Part shown: positions 53,525 through 61,855 of the stretch, in pieces
Layout: each line of letters opens with the position of its first letter
Position numbering within the stretch: the stretch's first letter is position 1
Translations under genes and position numbers: made by a program
Assembly (NCBI GenBank): GCA_017453365.1
Contig: JAFTKH010000012.1
Location: forward strand, 1-64,000
Direction: 5' to 3'
Length of the DNA: 64,000 nt
Origin: Clostridia bacterium
GTDB taxonomy: Bacteria; Bacillota; Clostridia; Oscillospirales; CAG-272
Notes under the pieces: model-generated
What the model saw: only the letters and a program-made list of their open reading frames with translations
Databases searched by the model: none
Told to the model about the DNA's origin: nothing

Positions 53525-55699
53525 TTATAGTCGGTTGACAATTTCCGAAACGAGTCCTGTTACGAAGGATACCATCTTCACAAGCAAGCTCGAGAAGAGG
53601 ATTGCAACGAACATAATTATGAGCATCGCGACAATCGTACCGAGGGTCGTTATAAAGTTCTTCGAGAGCGAGTAGTCGTGTGTTACAAGCATGCCGAAGA
53701 ATATGAGTATCAAGCTCCACACAATTCCGATACCCGTAACGAGCGTTACTATCATAGCCTCGCTTCCGCTGAGAACGTTCGTCAAGAGCGTCGATACGGT
53801 AAGCATAAGCGCAAGGGGAGCAAGCGAGTAACAGGTTGCGATATAGATATCCTTAAAGCTTCCCTCTCCGTCGAAGAGCGTCGTAAGACACCAGTTCGAC
53901 ACAGCCCAAAGGAATACGGGCAGCGTTACGGAAAGGATAGCCATAAATATCGTCATCGAGGTACCTCTCGGATTGAAGAGATAGCCCTTTCCTATAGAGT
54001 TATAGAAGAAAGCCAAAACGGTAAGCACAAGGAAGGTTGTAGCCGCACGCACGGAGCCGCGCTTCTCATGCTTCAAATCCCAGAAGCCGTCGAACGGATG
54101 GAATACGAGGTGGAATACGTAAAGCAGCTCCTCAAGGTAGGTCTTTCTGCCAACCTTAAGAGAGGTGGCCTTGTTTTTCTTCTTCGCAAAGGCGAGGAAC
54201 TTAACTGCTACTACGAGAAGAACTATAGCTGCTATCACTATAGGAATTATCCACTTACCGATAACGTCCTTACGCGCCTCAGAAAATGCCTTCGATGCAT
54301 AGTCGGTTTCGTATGCGTTGGCAAGAGCATCTTGAGCCTCATTATACTTACCCTGGCTATAGAGAGCCTTACCGATACCGATATAAGCGAGGTCGAAGTT
54401 GTTGTTTCTCGTAAGAACCTCCTGCCAGTCGTCAATAGACGCCGAGTAGAGGTGGTTGTTCTGGTTACGAAGTGCGCTTATTATTTTATCGCAGTATTCC
54501 GTGGGAGAGTAAACGGTGATTTTATATCCTGTCGAGCCCGTATTGTCGAGCGCGAGAAGATAATAAACACCGTCAATTACCTGGTAGGTAATTCCCTTCA
54601 GCTCAACACCGTTACCGAGCTGGTCACCCTTATCACCGAAGGCGAAAAGCAGGTTACCGCTCTGGTCATAGGTGAAGAACTTGGAATGTCTGTAGTCAAG
54701 TATTGTCCACGAGCCCTCAGCACCGAGTGCTACGTCGTTTATTTTCGACACGTCCTTGGGATAGAAGACGTCTACCTCTCCGCCGGGGTCAAAGAAGCCG
54801 TTACGCTTCATTATCTGGCTACCCGTGGAGTTAAGCTTCTTAACGGGGGAGTAGTCGGGGGATTTAGATTGAATGGCACTGAGCTGCTTCGTCTCGTCTA
54901 TCTTATCGGACGTTGCATACACGAAGCCGTCGTCGTCAACAGTAATGTTGTTGTAGGAAACGGAGATGTTCTGTACCTGCGCTTCACGCTGCTCCTTCGT
55001 CTGGAAGCGGCGCCATATCATCTGAATAACGCTGTAGGTAACCTTCTGCGCGCCGATATAGCCGGTGAAATCACCGTCGCTCGAGAGAACTATAATTCCC
55101 TGATATGCCTTAAGGGACACGACGAAAATTCTTCCGTATATGTCAACGGCGATTGCAGAGGGGACGAACTCGGTGGAGTTAAGCAGCGGGCTTTGAGGAC
55201 AGGTTATCGTTCTGACGTAGTTGTATTCGCGGTCGAAGATAACTATTCTCGAGTTGCCCGTATCACAGACGTAGATGTAAGAGGAGCCGTCAGAGGTCTT
55301 CGACGGGTCGGTAACGTAAACGCCCTCGGGAGTCGAGAGGGTCTGTGCTCTTCCGAACTCGTCGACATAGTCGGAGATAACGGCTGTTACAGAGTAGTAC
55401 TTGTTTAAAACTACTATTCTATTATTACCTCTGTCTGCTACATACACGTTTCCGTCGCAGTCAGCGAAGATGTCCGATGCATCGGTAAGAACCTTATTAC
55501 CGTATTTCTCGTTTACAAGTCCGATATCGTAGGAGTTCATCGATGCGCTCGCGGAATAAGCCGCGGGGGATTTCATCGCAAGACCGTCTATCGAATAGGT
55601 GTAGGTATCGTATGCATCGTATGCCGATGCTGTGATGCCGCCAAAAATCATCACGAGGGAAAGGGCGATAACTGCAAGCTTTAATAATCTACTTTTCAT
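53525..55699 (-). CDS. Exported NHL-propeller protein with C-terminal Yip1 domain
   Basis: 724 residues. A signal peptide (about 1-28) precedes an NHL-type beta-propeller (about 70-400) with repeats such as DIFADCDGNVYVADRGNNRI, YIYVCDTGNSRIVIFDREYN and ITVDDDGFVYATSDK. A TPR-like stretch follows (AYIGIGKALYSQGKYNEAQD), then a membrane segment (about 490-510), a cytoplasmic linker with HPFDGFWDLKHEKRGS, and five membrane segments of a Yip1 domain. The exported propeller could contact the binding protein or glycan and the Yip1 part the permeases. Start ATG 55699 follows GGAGG; a GTG two codons upstream is too close to it. Confidence 0.8.
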   Translation of the reverse strand: MKSRLLKLAVIALSLVMIFGGITASAYDAYDTYTYSIDGLAMKSPAAYSASASMNSYDIGLVNEKYGNKVLTDASDIFADCDGNVYVADRGNNRIVVLNKYYSVTAVISDYVDEFGRAQTLSTPEGVYVTDPSKTSDGSSYIYVCDTGNSRIVIFDREYNYVRTITCPQSPLLNSTEFVPSAIAVDIYGRIFVVSLKAYQGIIVLSSDGDFTGYIGAQKVTYSVIQMIWRRFQTKEQREAQVQNISVSYNNITVDDDGFVYATSDKIDETKQLSAIQSKSPDYSPVKKLNSTGSQIMKRNGFFDPGGEVDVFYPKDVSKINDVALGAEGSWTILDYRHSKFFTYDQSGNLLFAFGDKGDQLGNGVELKGITYQVIDGVYYLLALDNTGSTGYKITVYSPTEYCDKIISALRNQNNHLYSASIDDWQEVLTRNNNFDLAYIGIGKALYSQGKYNEAQDALANAYETDYASKAFSEARKDVIGKWIIPIVIAAIVLLVVAVKFLAFAKKKNKATSLKVGRKTYLEELLYVFHLVFHPFDGFWDLKHEKRGSVRAATTFLVLTVLAFFYNSIGKGYLFNPRGTSMTIFMAILSVTLPVFLWAVSNWCLTTLFDGEGSFKDIYIATCYSLAPLALMLTVSTLLTNVLSGSEAMIVTLVTGIGIVWSLILIFFGMLVTHDYSLSKNFITTLGTIVAMLIIMFVAILFSSLLVKMVSFVTGLVSEIVNRL

Positions 55700-55710
55700 C
55701 GTCACCCTCC

Positions 55711-56592
55711 TTAATCCTTCATACCGGACGAGCCCATCGTCTCGATAATCTTACTCTGGTTTATTACGAATACCAGAATAGGAACTGCCATCATAACGAC
55801 GGTGGACGCAGCACCTGCACCCGAACGGGCAATACCGCCCGAGAGAATCTGCTGTATCGCGTAGTTGAAGGTCTTCAGCTCCTCGGAGTGGATATAAACG
55901 GACGAGCCGGAGTTCCAGAGTGTCTTAAAGCACTCTATCATAAGCGTCAGCCACGCGGGCTTAACCATAGGCATCGCTATGGTGAGGTAGGTTCTGAACT
56001 CGCTCGCACCGTCAAGACGCGCAGACTCAAGAACCGTATCGGGAACCGAGGACTCCATAAACTGCTTCATAAGGTAAAGACCCATAGTCGTCGCCATCGA
56101 TGGAACGATGACGGAGAGATAGGTATCTATCCATCCGAACGAGGAGAGGATTATGAAGTGAGTTACCGTGTTAACGGTGGAGTGGAACATAAGCGAGGTG
56201 ACTATCAGCTGGAAGATTGCGTTTCTGCCGGGGAACTTAAGCTTCGCGAGGGCATACGCGGCCATAGAAGCGAAGATAAGGTTACCGAGAGTACCGCATA
56301 TAGTGATAAACACCGTATTGAATATGTATCTCGAGAAAGGAACCCAAGAGTCACTCATAAGAGTGAAGAGGTCGCCGAAGTTATCGAAGGTCGGCTTAAC
56401 GACGTAGAACTTCGGGGGGAACATGAAGAGCTCGTCAAGGGGCTTCAGAGACTGAATTACGACGTAGTACATAGGAACGAACATAAACAGTCCGAGAATG
56501 GTAAGCATAATGGTGATACCGGTATCACCGCCTGCGGAACGGTTAAGGACGACTCTGTGTCCTCTGGTTCTTAATTTCTGGAATTTTTTCAT
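55711..56592 (-). CDS. Carbohydrate ABC transporter permease (CUT1, MalG type)
   Basis: A 293-residue permease with six membrane segments. It opens with ITIMLTILGLFMFVPMYYVV and has YALAKLKFPGRNAIFQLIVT plus the EAA loop DTVLESARLDGASEFRTYLT followed by IAMPMVKP. It forms the first permease pair with the gene 2 nt upstream. Its own partner order (MalF then MalG) mirrors the second pair at 47.9-50 kb, but the sequences are clearly different, so this is not a recent duplication. Confidence 0.9.
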   Translation of the reverse strand: MKKFQKLRTRGHRVVLNRSAGGDTGITIMLTILGLFMFVPMYYVVIQSLKPLDELFMFPPKFYVVKPTFDNFGDLFTLMSDSWVPFSRYIFNTVFITICGTLGNLIFASMAAYALAKLKFPGRNAIFQLIVTSLMFHSTVNTVTHFIILSSFGWIDTYLSVIVPSMATTMGLYLMKQFMESSVPDTVLESARLDGASEFRTYLTIAMPMVKPAWLTLMIECFKTLWNSGSSVYIHSEELKTFNYAIQQILSGGIARSGAGAASTVVMMAVPILVFVINQSKIIETMGSSGMKD

Positions 56593-56594
56593 GC

Positions 56595-57545
56595 TTACTC
56601 ACCTACCTTCGACAGCGCCTTCTTAACTACGAAGTTAGCTGAAATCATTACAATGAACAGAAGAACCGCTATAGCGGAAGCGTAGCCTATCTCGTAACGG
56701 GCTCCGCCGTAGTCGCTCAAGTGGTGCATTATGGTGTGTGCCGCATAGTCGACCGAGGGGAAGCCGCAGAGCGCGTCAACGACAGCACCGAAGCCGAAGG
56801 AGTTGGTTATAGCAAGCACCGCACCGAACATCAGCTGAGGACGCATAGTGGGAAGCGTGATGTACCAAAGCTCCTGCCAACGGTTCTTTATACCGTCGAC
56901 GGCCGCCGCCTCGTAAAGAGAGCGGTCGATAGTCTGAAGACCTGCGATGAAGGAAAGGAATGCCGTACCGAGAGAGGTCCAAAGAGCAACTACGATACAA
57001 AGAGGCATAACGTAGCTCGCATCCTGGAACCACAGGATGGGCGAGGAAATAAATCCGTATTTCATCAGCACCGCATTCGCCCAACCGTAGGAGTCAGACG
57101 AGAAGAGGGTCTTCCAAATGAGGTATGCGTTACCCGAGATAGAGGGTGCGTAGAAGACGAGAGTTACTACCGCACGGATTTTCGGGGGGAGCTCGTTTAT
57201 AAACCAAGCAACGAGAAGCGCGAGAATATATGAAACGGGGCCCGTAACGCACGCGAATATCAAGGTATTCTGGCACGCGAGAATGAATATCTCATCGTTT
57301 AAGAACAGGTCAAGATAGTTCTGTATGCCCTTTAAATTAGGCATTTCAAGCATATTGAAGTCAGTGAAACTCAAGAAAACCGAAAGCACAACGGGGAGGA
57401 CAGTAAATATAAGGAAGAGAAGAAGGAAGGGAGCGAGCATAAAGTATGCCGTTTTATTATTCTTCATTTCCTGCCACGTCCAACGCAGCTTCGAAACCTC
57501 AGAACGTTTCACCGGACGCTTTGCATCCGTGGTATTTTCTGACAT
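56595..57545 (-). CDS. Carbohydrate ABC transporter permease (CUT1, MalF/UgpA type)
   Basis: A 316-residue permease. The N terminus is basic and cytoplasmic (about 1-30). The first membrane segment is FMLAPFLLLFLIFTVLPVVL, followed by FTDFNMLEMPNLKGIQNYLD, as in UgpA/MalF proteins. The EAA loop is DRSLYEAAAVDGIKNRWQEL followed by WYITLPTMRPQL. AAGGAG lies 6 nt before ATG. It directly follows the giant binding-protein gene and should be its first permease partner. Confidence 0.9.
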   Translation of the reverse strand: MSENTTDAKRPVKRSEVSKLRWTWQEMKNNKTAYFMLAPFLLLFLIFTVLPVVLSVFLSFTDFNMLEMPNLKGIQNYLDLFLNDEIFILACQNTLIFACVTGPVSYILALLVAWFINELPPKIRAVVTLVFYAPSISGNAYLIWKTLFSSDSYGWANAVLMKYGFISSPILWFQDASYVMPLCIVVALWTSLGTAFLSFIAGLQTIDRSLYEAAAVDGIKNRWQELWYITLPTMRPQLMFGAVLAITNSFGFGAVVDALCGFPSVDYAAHTIMHHLSDYGGARYEIGYASAIAVLLFIVMISANFVVKKALSKVGE

Positions 57546-57567
57546 AATAATCTCCTTTCTCCTTTTC

Positions 57568-60500
57568 TTAATCTATGGGTGTTGCGGAAAGCTCGGGTGG
57601 CTCATCCTCGGAGTTCGCGGGAACCCAGAGACCGAACTCCTCACGCTTACGCGCGATTTCGGTATTTATAGCCTCTATATATCCCGTCATAGCATCCTGC
57701 GGGTCAACGGAGTCGTTAACCGCATCGAGGAATGCGAACTGCGTATATCTTGTGATGATGTACGAGCCGGGATAGTTAACTATCGAGGAGAGGTGCTCCA
57801 TCTGGTTCATAATCGCTTCCTTCTCGCTGGCGGTCCAAGAGAGGTTGTTTATTGCACTAAGGTTTGCGGTCTCGTATTTAGCGGAAGGACCGATAAGAGC
57901 GACCATCTTATTACCGTAGGTGGACTGCGCCTCGGAGCCTGTCGACCACTGGGTGAACTGCCATGCGGATACAAGGTCGTCGCAGCCGTGAAGTATAACG
58001 TTCGCGGTAATACCTGCAAGGGAGTCGTAGTTGAAGCTTCCGTCAGCTCTCTTCGAGCCGGGAAGCGAGCAGAATTCCCAAAGTCCCTCTATCTCCGTCG
58101 CGTAAACGACGAGAGTGTTGTAAAGGGTAGCATAGTCGCTTATTATAATCGGAATCTCGCCCGTTCTGAAACGGTTAGCCGCATCGAAGGATACGGGGAA
58201 TGAGTAGTCGGTGTAAAGACGGCAGGTGAAGTTAAACGCCTCGAGCGCCACGTTAGAGTCGAGGTCAATTCTCGCACCAGCATACTCGGAAGAATACTTC
58301 GTCTCGTCGGTGTATTTCCACATACTGCCGCCGAGCTGATAAATCATAAAGTCAAGAGCGGAAATGTAGCTGACGCCTATCGACATATTATTGCTCTGAA
58401 GGACGGGGAGCACGCTCAAAAGCTGGTCCCACGACTCGGGAACCTCAAGTCCGAGGTTAGCAAGAACGTCCATACGGTAGAACATCATAGCGAAGGCCAT
58501 CGTCTGCGGTATACCGTAAGAGGTATTAAGAAGCGTTACGGTATCCATAGCCGCGTCTGCAAAATTTCCTTCTATTACATTATTAAAGGGCTTGGTAACG
58601 AAGGTAAGGTTTGTCTCGCCCTGATACTCGGTCGTAGTCGTGTAATTGCCCTCCGCATCGCGGTAGGTGTAGCGCTCCGTCGTAAAGACGGGGTCAACGC
58701 CCTCGCCGCCTATGCCTATGATAGCATTACGTATCGCGTAGTTAATAACGTCGGCCGCGCCAAGTCCCATATAAACGTCGGGACCCTTACCCGAAAGAAT
58801 AGACGGAAGAAGAGTACCTGCAGTAACGAGCTTAAGGCTGACCGCCGTTCCCGTGTTGTAGGTAAAGCCGCCGTGTGCGTCAACCATAGAACGCCATATC
58901 TGCGACTGGTCACGTCCTGTTGCGAGCCAAACGTCTATTTTGTGAGTATCCTCGTCTATCTCGGTGGTAAGACCCATCTGGTCGTACTCAACGAAGAAGG
59001 AGCTGACGAAGGACTTAATCTCGTGCCAGCAGGTCTGAAAGAAGTTCGCGTTGGCACGGGGGAGAGACTTCTCCTTTGCGGTGAAGGCCTCGCCGTCCTG
59101 CTCCGCAGGAACGACCCAAATTGAGTCTACCTTCATACTGCCGAGCTTGGAGTCGTTTATCCAAGTACCGAGAGTACCGAGATAGGACTTAAGCTGCGAG
59201 AGGTTAACGGCTATTTCGTCGCCGTTGTTCTTACCCATAGTATTAAGGAGTATAGCCACTGTCTCAAGGGTAGCTATATGAGAGCCGTTAGTTCCGCAAA
59301 GCACCTCGAGCCCCTCCTTAACCTCCATAAGCGTTACCGCCTCCTCAAGGAGAGTAACGAGGACCTCGGGCATTATCTTAACAAAGTTATAATCGCGGTA
59401 TTCATCGGGGTCGGTACCCGTGAGCTGAAGAATGTTAAGGTAGCAGGAGTTTATCTTCGCAAGAGAATCCTCAACTCTCTGTATGTAGCTCTTCAGCGTA
59501 CCAAGCGAGCACTCAAGGTACAGCGTATATTCGACGCCCTCCTCGAAATAGAAGAGGAAATCCTCTCTCTCGGTGTAGGTCGTCCCGTCTTGGGCAGTCC
59601 TCGTAACGTCGGCACCGAGGTATTCAGACTGCCAGTTCTTATCATAATTGAAGGTAGTGTTATAAGCCTCTGCAAAGGGGATTGTGGGAGAGCCGTCGGC
59701 AAGACCGTATGCACCGCCCGAAAGCTTAATCGTACGGCAGACGAACATACCCTGAAGGGTACTCTGATTAAATCTCATTCCAAGGTTGTAAAGACCGGAC
59801 TCGGTGACTTGGAATTTATAAGCCGCCCACTGCCCTACCGAGCTGTAGCTGTTCTCTCCTATTACGTTATAGAGCTGAGCGCTCGAGGAAATAGGCTCGT
59901 TTACGGCAGAGGAATTGTCGTTGGTCGGTGCAACCGAGGAGTCGGATACAAGGTCAGGGAACTCCGCCTGTATCTCGATGATGCTACCGTTTGCCGCGGG
60001 GGTGTAAAGGCCGTTCGCCTTGTAATTCTCTATGTACTGCTCGTACGAGGGAATGGCCGAGGTATTATCGGCGGGAACGAGCTCCATGGACTTGATTATC
60101 ATAGGCTCACGCTCTGCCTCGAGGGTGATGGTGTGAGAGCCGTAAGCAAAGTAGAAGCTAAAGTAACCGGTGTAGTAGCCCGAGTGGTCCTTTACGTACG
60201 TCGTGCTCCACGAGGGGAGTGCGGAGGGACTGGGCGCCATAGAGTTACCGTTTATGTCCTGCGAGAGGGTATAGGTGGTAACGGTTTTCACACCGTTCCT
60301 TACACTCGTAGTTATTCTCTTGTAGGCACCGTCCTTATCTGTGTACTCGACGTTGTAGCTATCGGGCTCGCCGACGGCGTCCGAGGTTACGACGTCAATG
60401 TTATCGTACTGCCAGTTCTTATCAAACTTTACCGTGCTTACCTCATCGAAGGGTATCTTACCGTCAATCTTAAGCTTTCTCTCAATAGACGAGATACTGC

Positions 60501-60975
60501 TCTCCGAGGTCTCGGGAGTGTAATACTCAATCTTGAGATAGTAAAGCCCGGCAGCCGCGTTTGACACGTCAACCTTCCAGGTAGTAGAGCCCTGCGAGGG
60601 CAGGTAAACGGACTTATCCGCGTTCTCTGCGCCGAAGCCGCTCCAGAGCTCGGGATAGTCGTTCATCGAGTTCAAGCAAGCATCGCTCGCGCTGACAAGA
60701 ACGCCGTTACCCTCAATAACGTCAAGCACGTCAACAGAGATAACGCCGGCTCCCATCTCATTGGTACCGCCGAAGCTCGCCAGATACTCGTCGTAGGAAA
60801 GTGTTCCGACGAGGTCCTGCATTTCCTCAAGGGTCGACGCGCTGTAAGGATATTTCTCCTCACCCGTCGTATCAACCTTCAGAGAAGCGGCAGAAGCGGT
60901 GAGTCCAATTGAACCCGACAACAGAGTTACAGAGAGAATGAGACAAACTACTCTCTGAAACAATTTGTTCTTCAT
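57568..60975 (-). CDS. Giant extracellular solute-binding protein with CBM-like modules
   Basis: 1135 residues, twice the usual size of a CUT1 binding protein. It has a signal peptide ending near TASAASL and no lipobox. Two related beta-sandwich modules follow (about 75-310 and 350-560). Each has a GLYYLKIEYY/GLYNLGMRF strand and a matching IPFDEVSTVKFDKNWQ / IPFAEAYNTTFNYDKNWQ segment, so they look like tandem carbohydrate-binding-type domains. A helical linker leads to the SBP_bac_1 domain (about 670-1110), with AGTLLPSILSGKGPDVYMGL, YRMDVLANLGLEVPESWDQL and FRTGEIPIIISDY. ATG 60975 is chosen with GGAGG upstream. It heads the seven-gene transport operon. Confidence 0.85.
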   Translation of the reverse strand: MKNKLFQRVVCLILSVTLLSGSIGLTASAASLKVDTTGEEKYPYSASTLEEMQDLVGTLSYDEYLASFGGTNEMGAGVISVDVLDVIEGNGVLVSASDACLNSMNDYPELWSGFGAENADKSVYLPSQGSTTWKVDVSNAAAGLYYLKIEYYTPETSESSISSIERKLKIDGKIPFDEVSTVKFDKNWQYDNIDVVTSDAVGEPDSYNVEYTDKDGAYKRITTSVRNGVKTVTTYTLSQDINGNSMAPSPSALPSWSTTYVKDHSGYYTGYFSFYFAYGSHTITLEAEREPMIIKSMELVPADNTSAIPSYEQYIENYKANGLYTPAANGSIIEIQAEFPDLVSDSSVAPTNDNSSAVNEPISSSAQLYNVIGENSYSSVGQWAAYKFQVTESGLYNLGMRFNQSTLQGMFVCRTIKLSGGAYGLADGSPTIPFAEAYNTTFNYDKNWQSEYLGADVTRTAQDGTTYTEREDFLFYFEEGVEYTLYLECSLGTLKSYIQRVEDSLAKINSCYLNILQLTGTDPDEYRDYNFVKIMPEVLVTLLEEAVTLMEVKEGLEVLCGTNGSHIATLETVAILLNTMGKNNGDEIAVNLSQLKSYLGTLGTWINDSKLGSMKVDSIWVVPAEQDGEAFTAKEKSLPRANANFFQTCWHEIKSFVSSFFVEYDQMGLTTEIDEDTHKIDVWLATGRDQSQIWRSMVDAHGGFTYNTGTAVSLKLVTAGTLLPSILSGKGPDVYMGLGAADVINYAIRNAIIGIGGEGVDPVFTTERYTYRDAEGNYTTTTEYQGETNLTFVTKPFNNVIEGNFADAAMDTVTLLNTSYGIPQTMAFAMMFYRMDVLANLGLEVPESWDQLLSVLPVLQSNNMSIGVSYISALDFMIYQLGGSMWKYTDETKYSSEYAGARIDLDSNVALEAFNFTCRLYTDYSFPVSFDAANRFRTGEIPIIISDYATLYNTLVVYATEIEGLWEFCSLPGSKRADGSFNYDSLAGITANVILHGCDDLVSAWQFTQWSTGSEAQSTYGNKMVALIGPSAKYETANLSAINNLSWTASEKEAIMNQMEHLSSIVNYPGSYIITRYTQFAFLDAVNDSVDPQDAMTGYIEAINTEIARKREEFGLWVPANSEDEPPELSATPID

Positions 60976-61023
60976 GTTCCGAATTCCTCCAAAAAATATT
61001 TGCAAAAACGACTTGCCGCCCCA

Positions 61024-61112
61024 CGGGGCGAAGCAATATTATCACCCTGCCGCCTGTGCTCGATGTAAGACAGCAGGATGATAGTATTGCTAAAGGCCTT
61101 GCCGATATTTAC
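61024..61112 (-). promoter_or_regulatory. Folded leader of the transport operon
   Basis: Between the promoter and the giant binding-protein gene, a 19-nt arm (61073-61091) pairs with 61032-61050 (AGCAATATTATCACCCTGC) with only two imperfect positions. A short GCCCCGTGGGGC hairpin lies nearer the gene. No T tract follows, so this looks like a stabilising or regulatory 5' leader rather than a terminator. Confidence 0.6.
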
Positions 61113-61118
61113 GAAAAA

Positions 61119-61147
61119 ATTATAACATATAAAAAAAAGAATGTCAA
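61119..61147 (-). promoter_or_regulatory. Perfect-consensus promoter of the transport operon
   Basis: Minus strand: TTGACA (61147-61142), 17-bp spacer, TATAAT (61124-61119). It drives the seven-gene operon ending at 47938. The next 400 bases upstream (61150-61540) are AT-rich and hold no gene that I can see. Confidence 0.85.
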
Positions 61148-61542
61148 TAAAAGAAAATTACGGGGTGCGAGCAGAAATTTGTAAAAATTATTGGCAAGTT
61201 TTACCATTTTCAACAAAATGCAAATAACAGTTTACAGGCCTCAAAAAAAGAAAAAATCAAATATGACTAAATGTAACCGTTTTTTACACAGTTTTTCAGT
61301 GTTTTCGCGGCATTTTTGCGAATTTTAAAAAACAAGGTAAATTGTACTTACCTTTTCGCCGCTTAATTTAAGTATGTCAACAGTTGTATTTCTCTCTCAA
61401 TGTTTTTGTTGAAAATACACAAAAACACCGCTTGATTTTCTACACAATGAATTTTCACCGCAAAACGCCCAAACACAACGGTTTTATGTAATTTAGAACT
61501 GTTTCTGCGCGATTTTACAACTTTGCTGCTGCTCACACAAAT

Positions 61543-61598
61543 AAAAAAAGAGCCCGAGGGAACGTACCGACACAGGGGCGTACTCTTATTCGGACTCT
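61543..61598 (-). terminator. Terminator downstream of mnmA and array 2
   Basis: On the minus strand AGAGTCCGA pairs with TCGGGCTCT (9 bp, one G-U), enclosing about 32 nt, followed by seven T's. It means that array 2 is transcribed as the 3' end of the mnmA message. Confidence 0.8.
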
Positions 61599-61624
61599 AA
61601 TTTATTAGAATAATTTAGAAGGAG

Positions 61625-61855
61625 AAGCCTTTATGCGAAAATACGCCGACAAACGCGGGGGTTTTATGCGAAAAGCTCCGCTTTTGCGGTGATGGGCGTA
61701 GAAGACTACCTCGAGCCGTAAAAACGAAGCCTTATGCGAAAATACGCCGACAAACGTGGGGATTTTATGCGAAAAGCTCCGCTTTTGCGGTGATGGGCGT
61801 AGAAGACTACGTCGAGCCGTAAAAACGAAGCTTTGCGCGAAAATACGCCGTTTGT
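61625..61855. repeat. Tandem array of long-hairpin elements (array 2)
   Basis: Repeats start AAGC at 61625, 61727 and 61828 (periods 102 and 101 bp). Two complete apices are CGTAG-AAGA-CTACC (61697-61710) and CGTAG-AAGA-CTACG (61798-61811), within GATGGG and TCGAG, as in array 1. The surrounding stem is TTTTGCGG/CCGTAAAA. The last hairpin (61750-61855) has perfect ends ACAAACG/CGTTTGT. The first 24 bases look like the 3' arm of a lost copy. The array ends exactly at the mnmA stop codon. No coding frame fits. Confidence 0.9.

Noticed and set aside
53678..55408. Plus-strand open frame of 576 codons
   Set aside because: Antisense to the NHL/Yip1 gene; same codon-bias artefact.
59278..60564. Plus-strand open frame of 428 codons
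   Set aside because: Antisense to the giant binding protein; no start signals or recognisable domains.
61150..61540. Hidden small gene in the AT-rich stretch upstream of the transport operon
   Set aside because: No frame with a ribosome site or plausible composition on either strand; only AT-rich sequence upstream of the promoter.
47604..61855. IS200/IS605-type or other transposon ends in the hairpin arrays
   Set aside because: No transposase gene or target duplication is visible; kept as an uncharacterised repeat.
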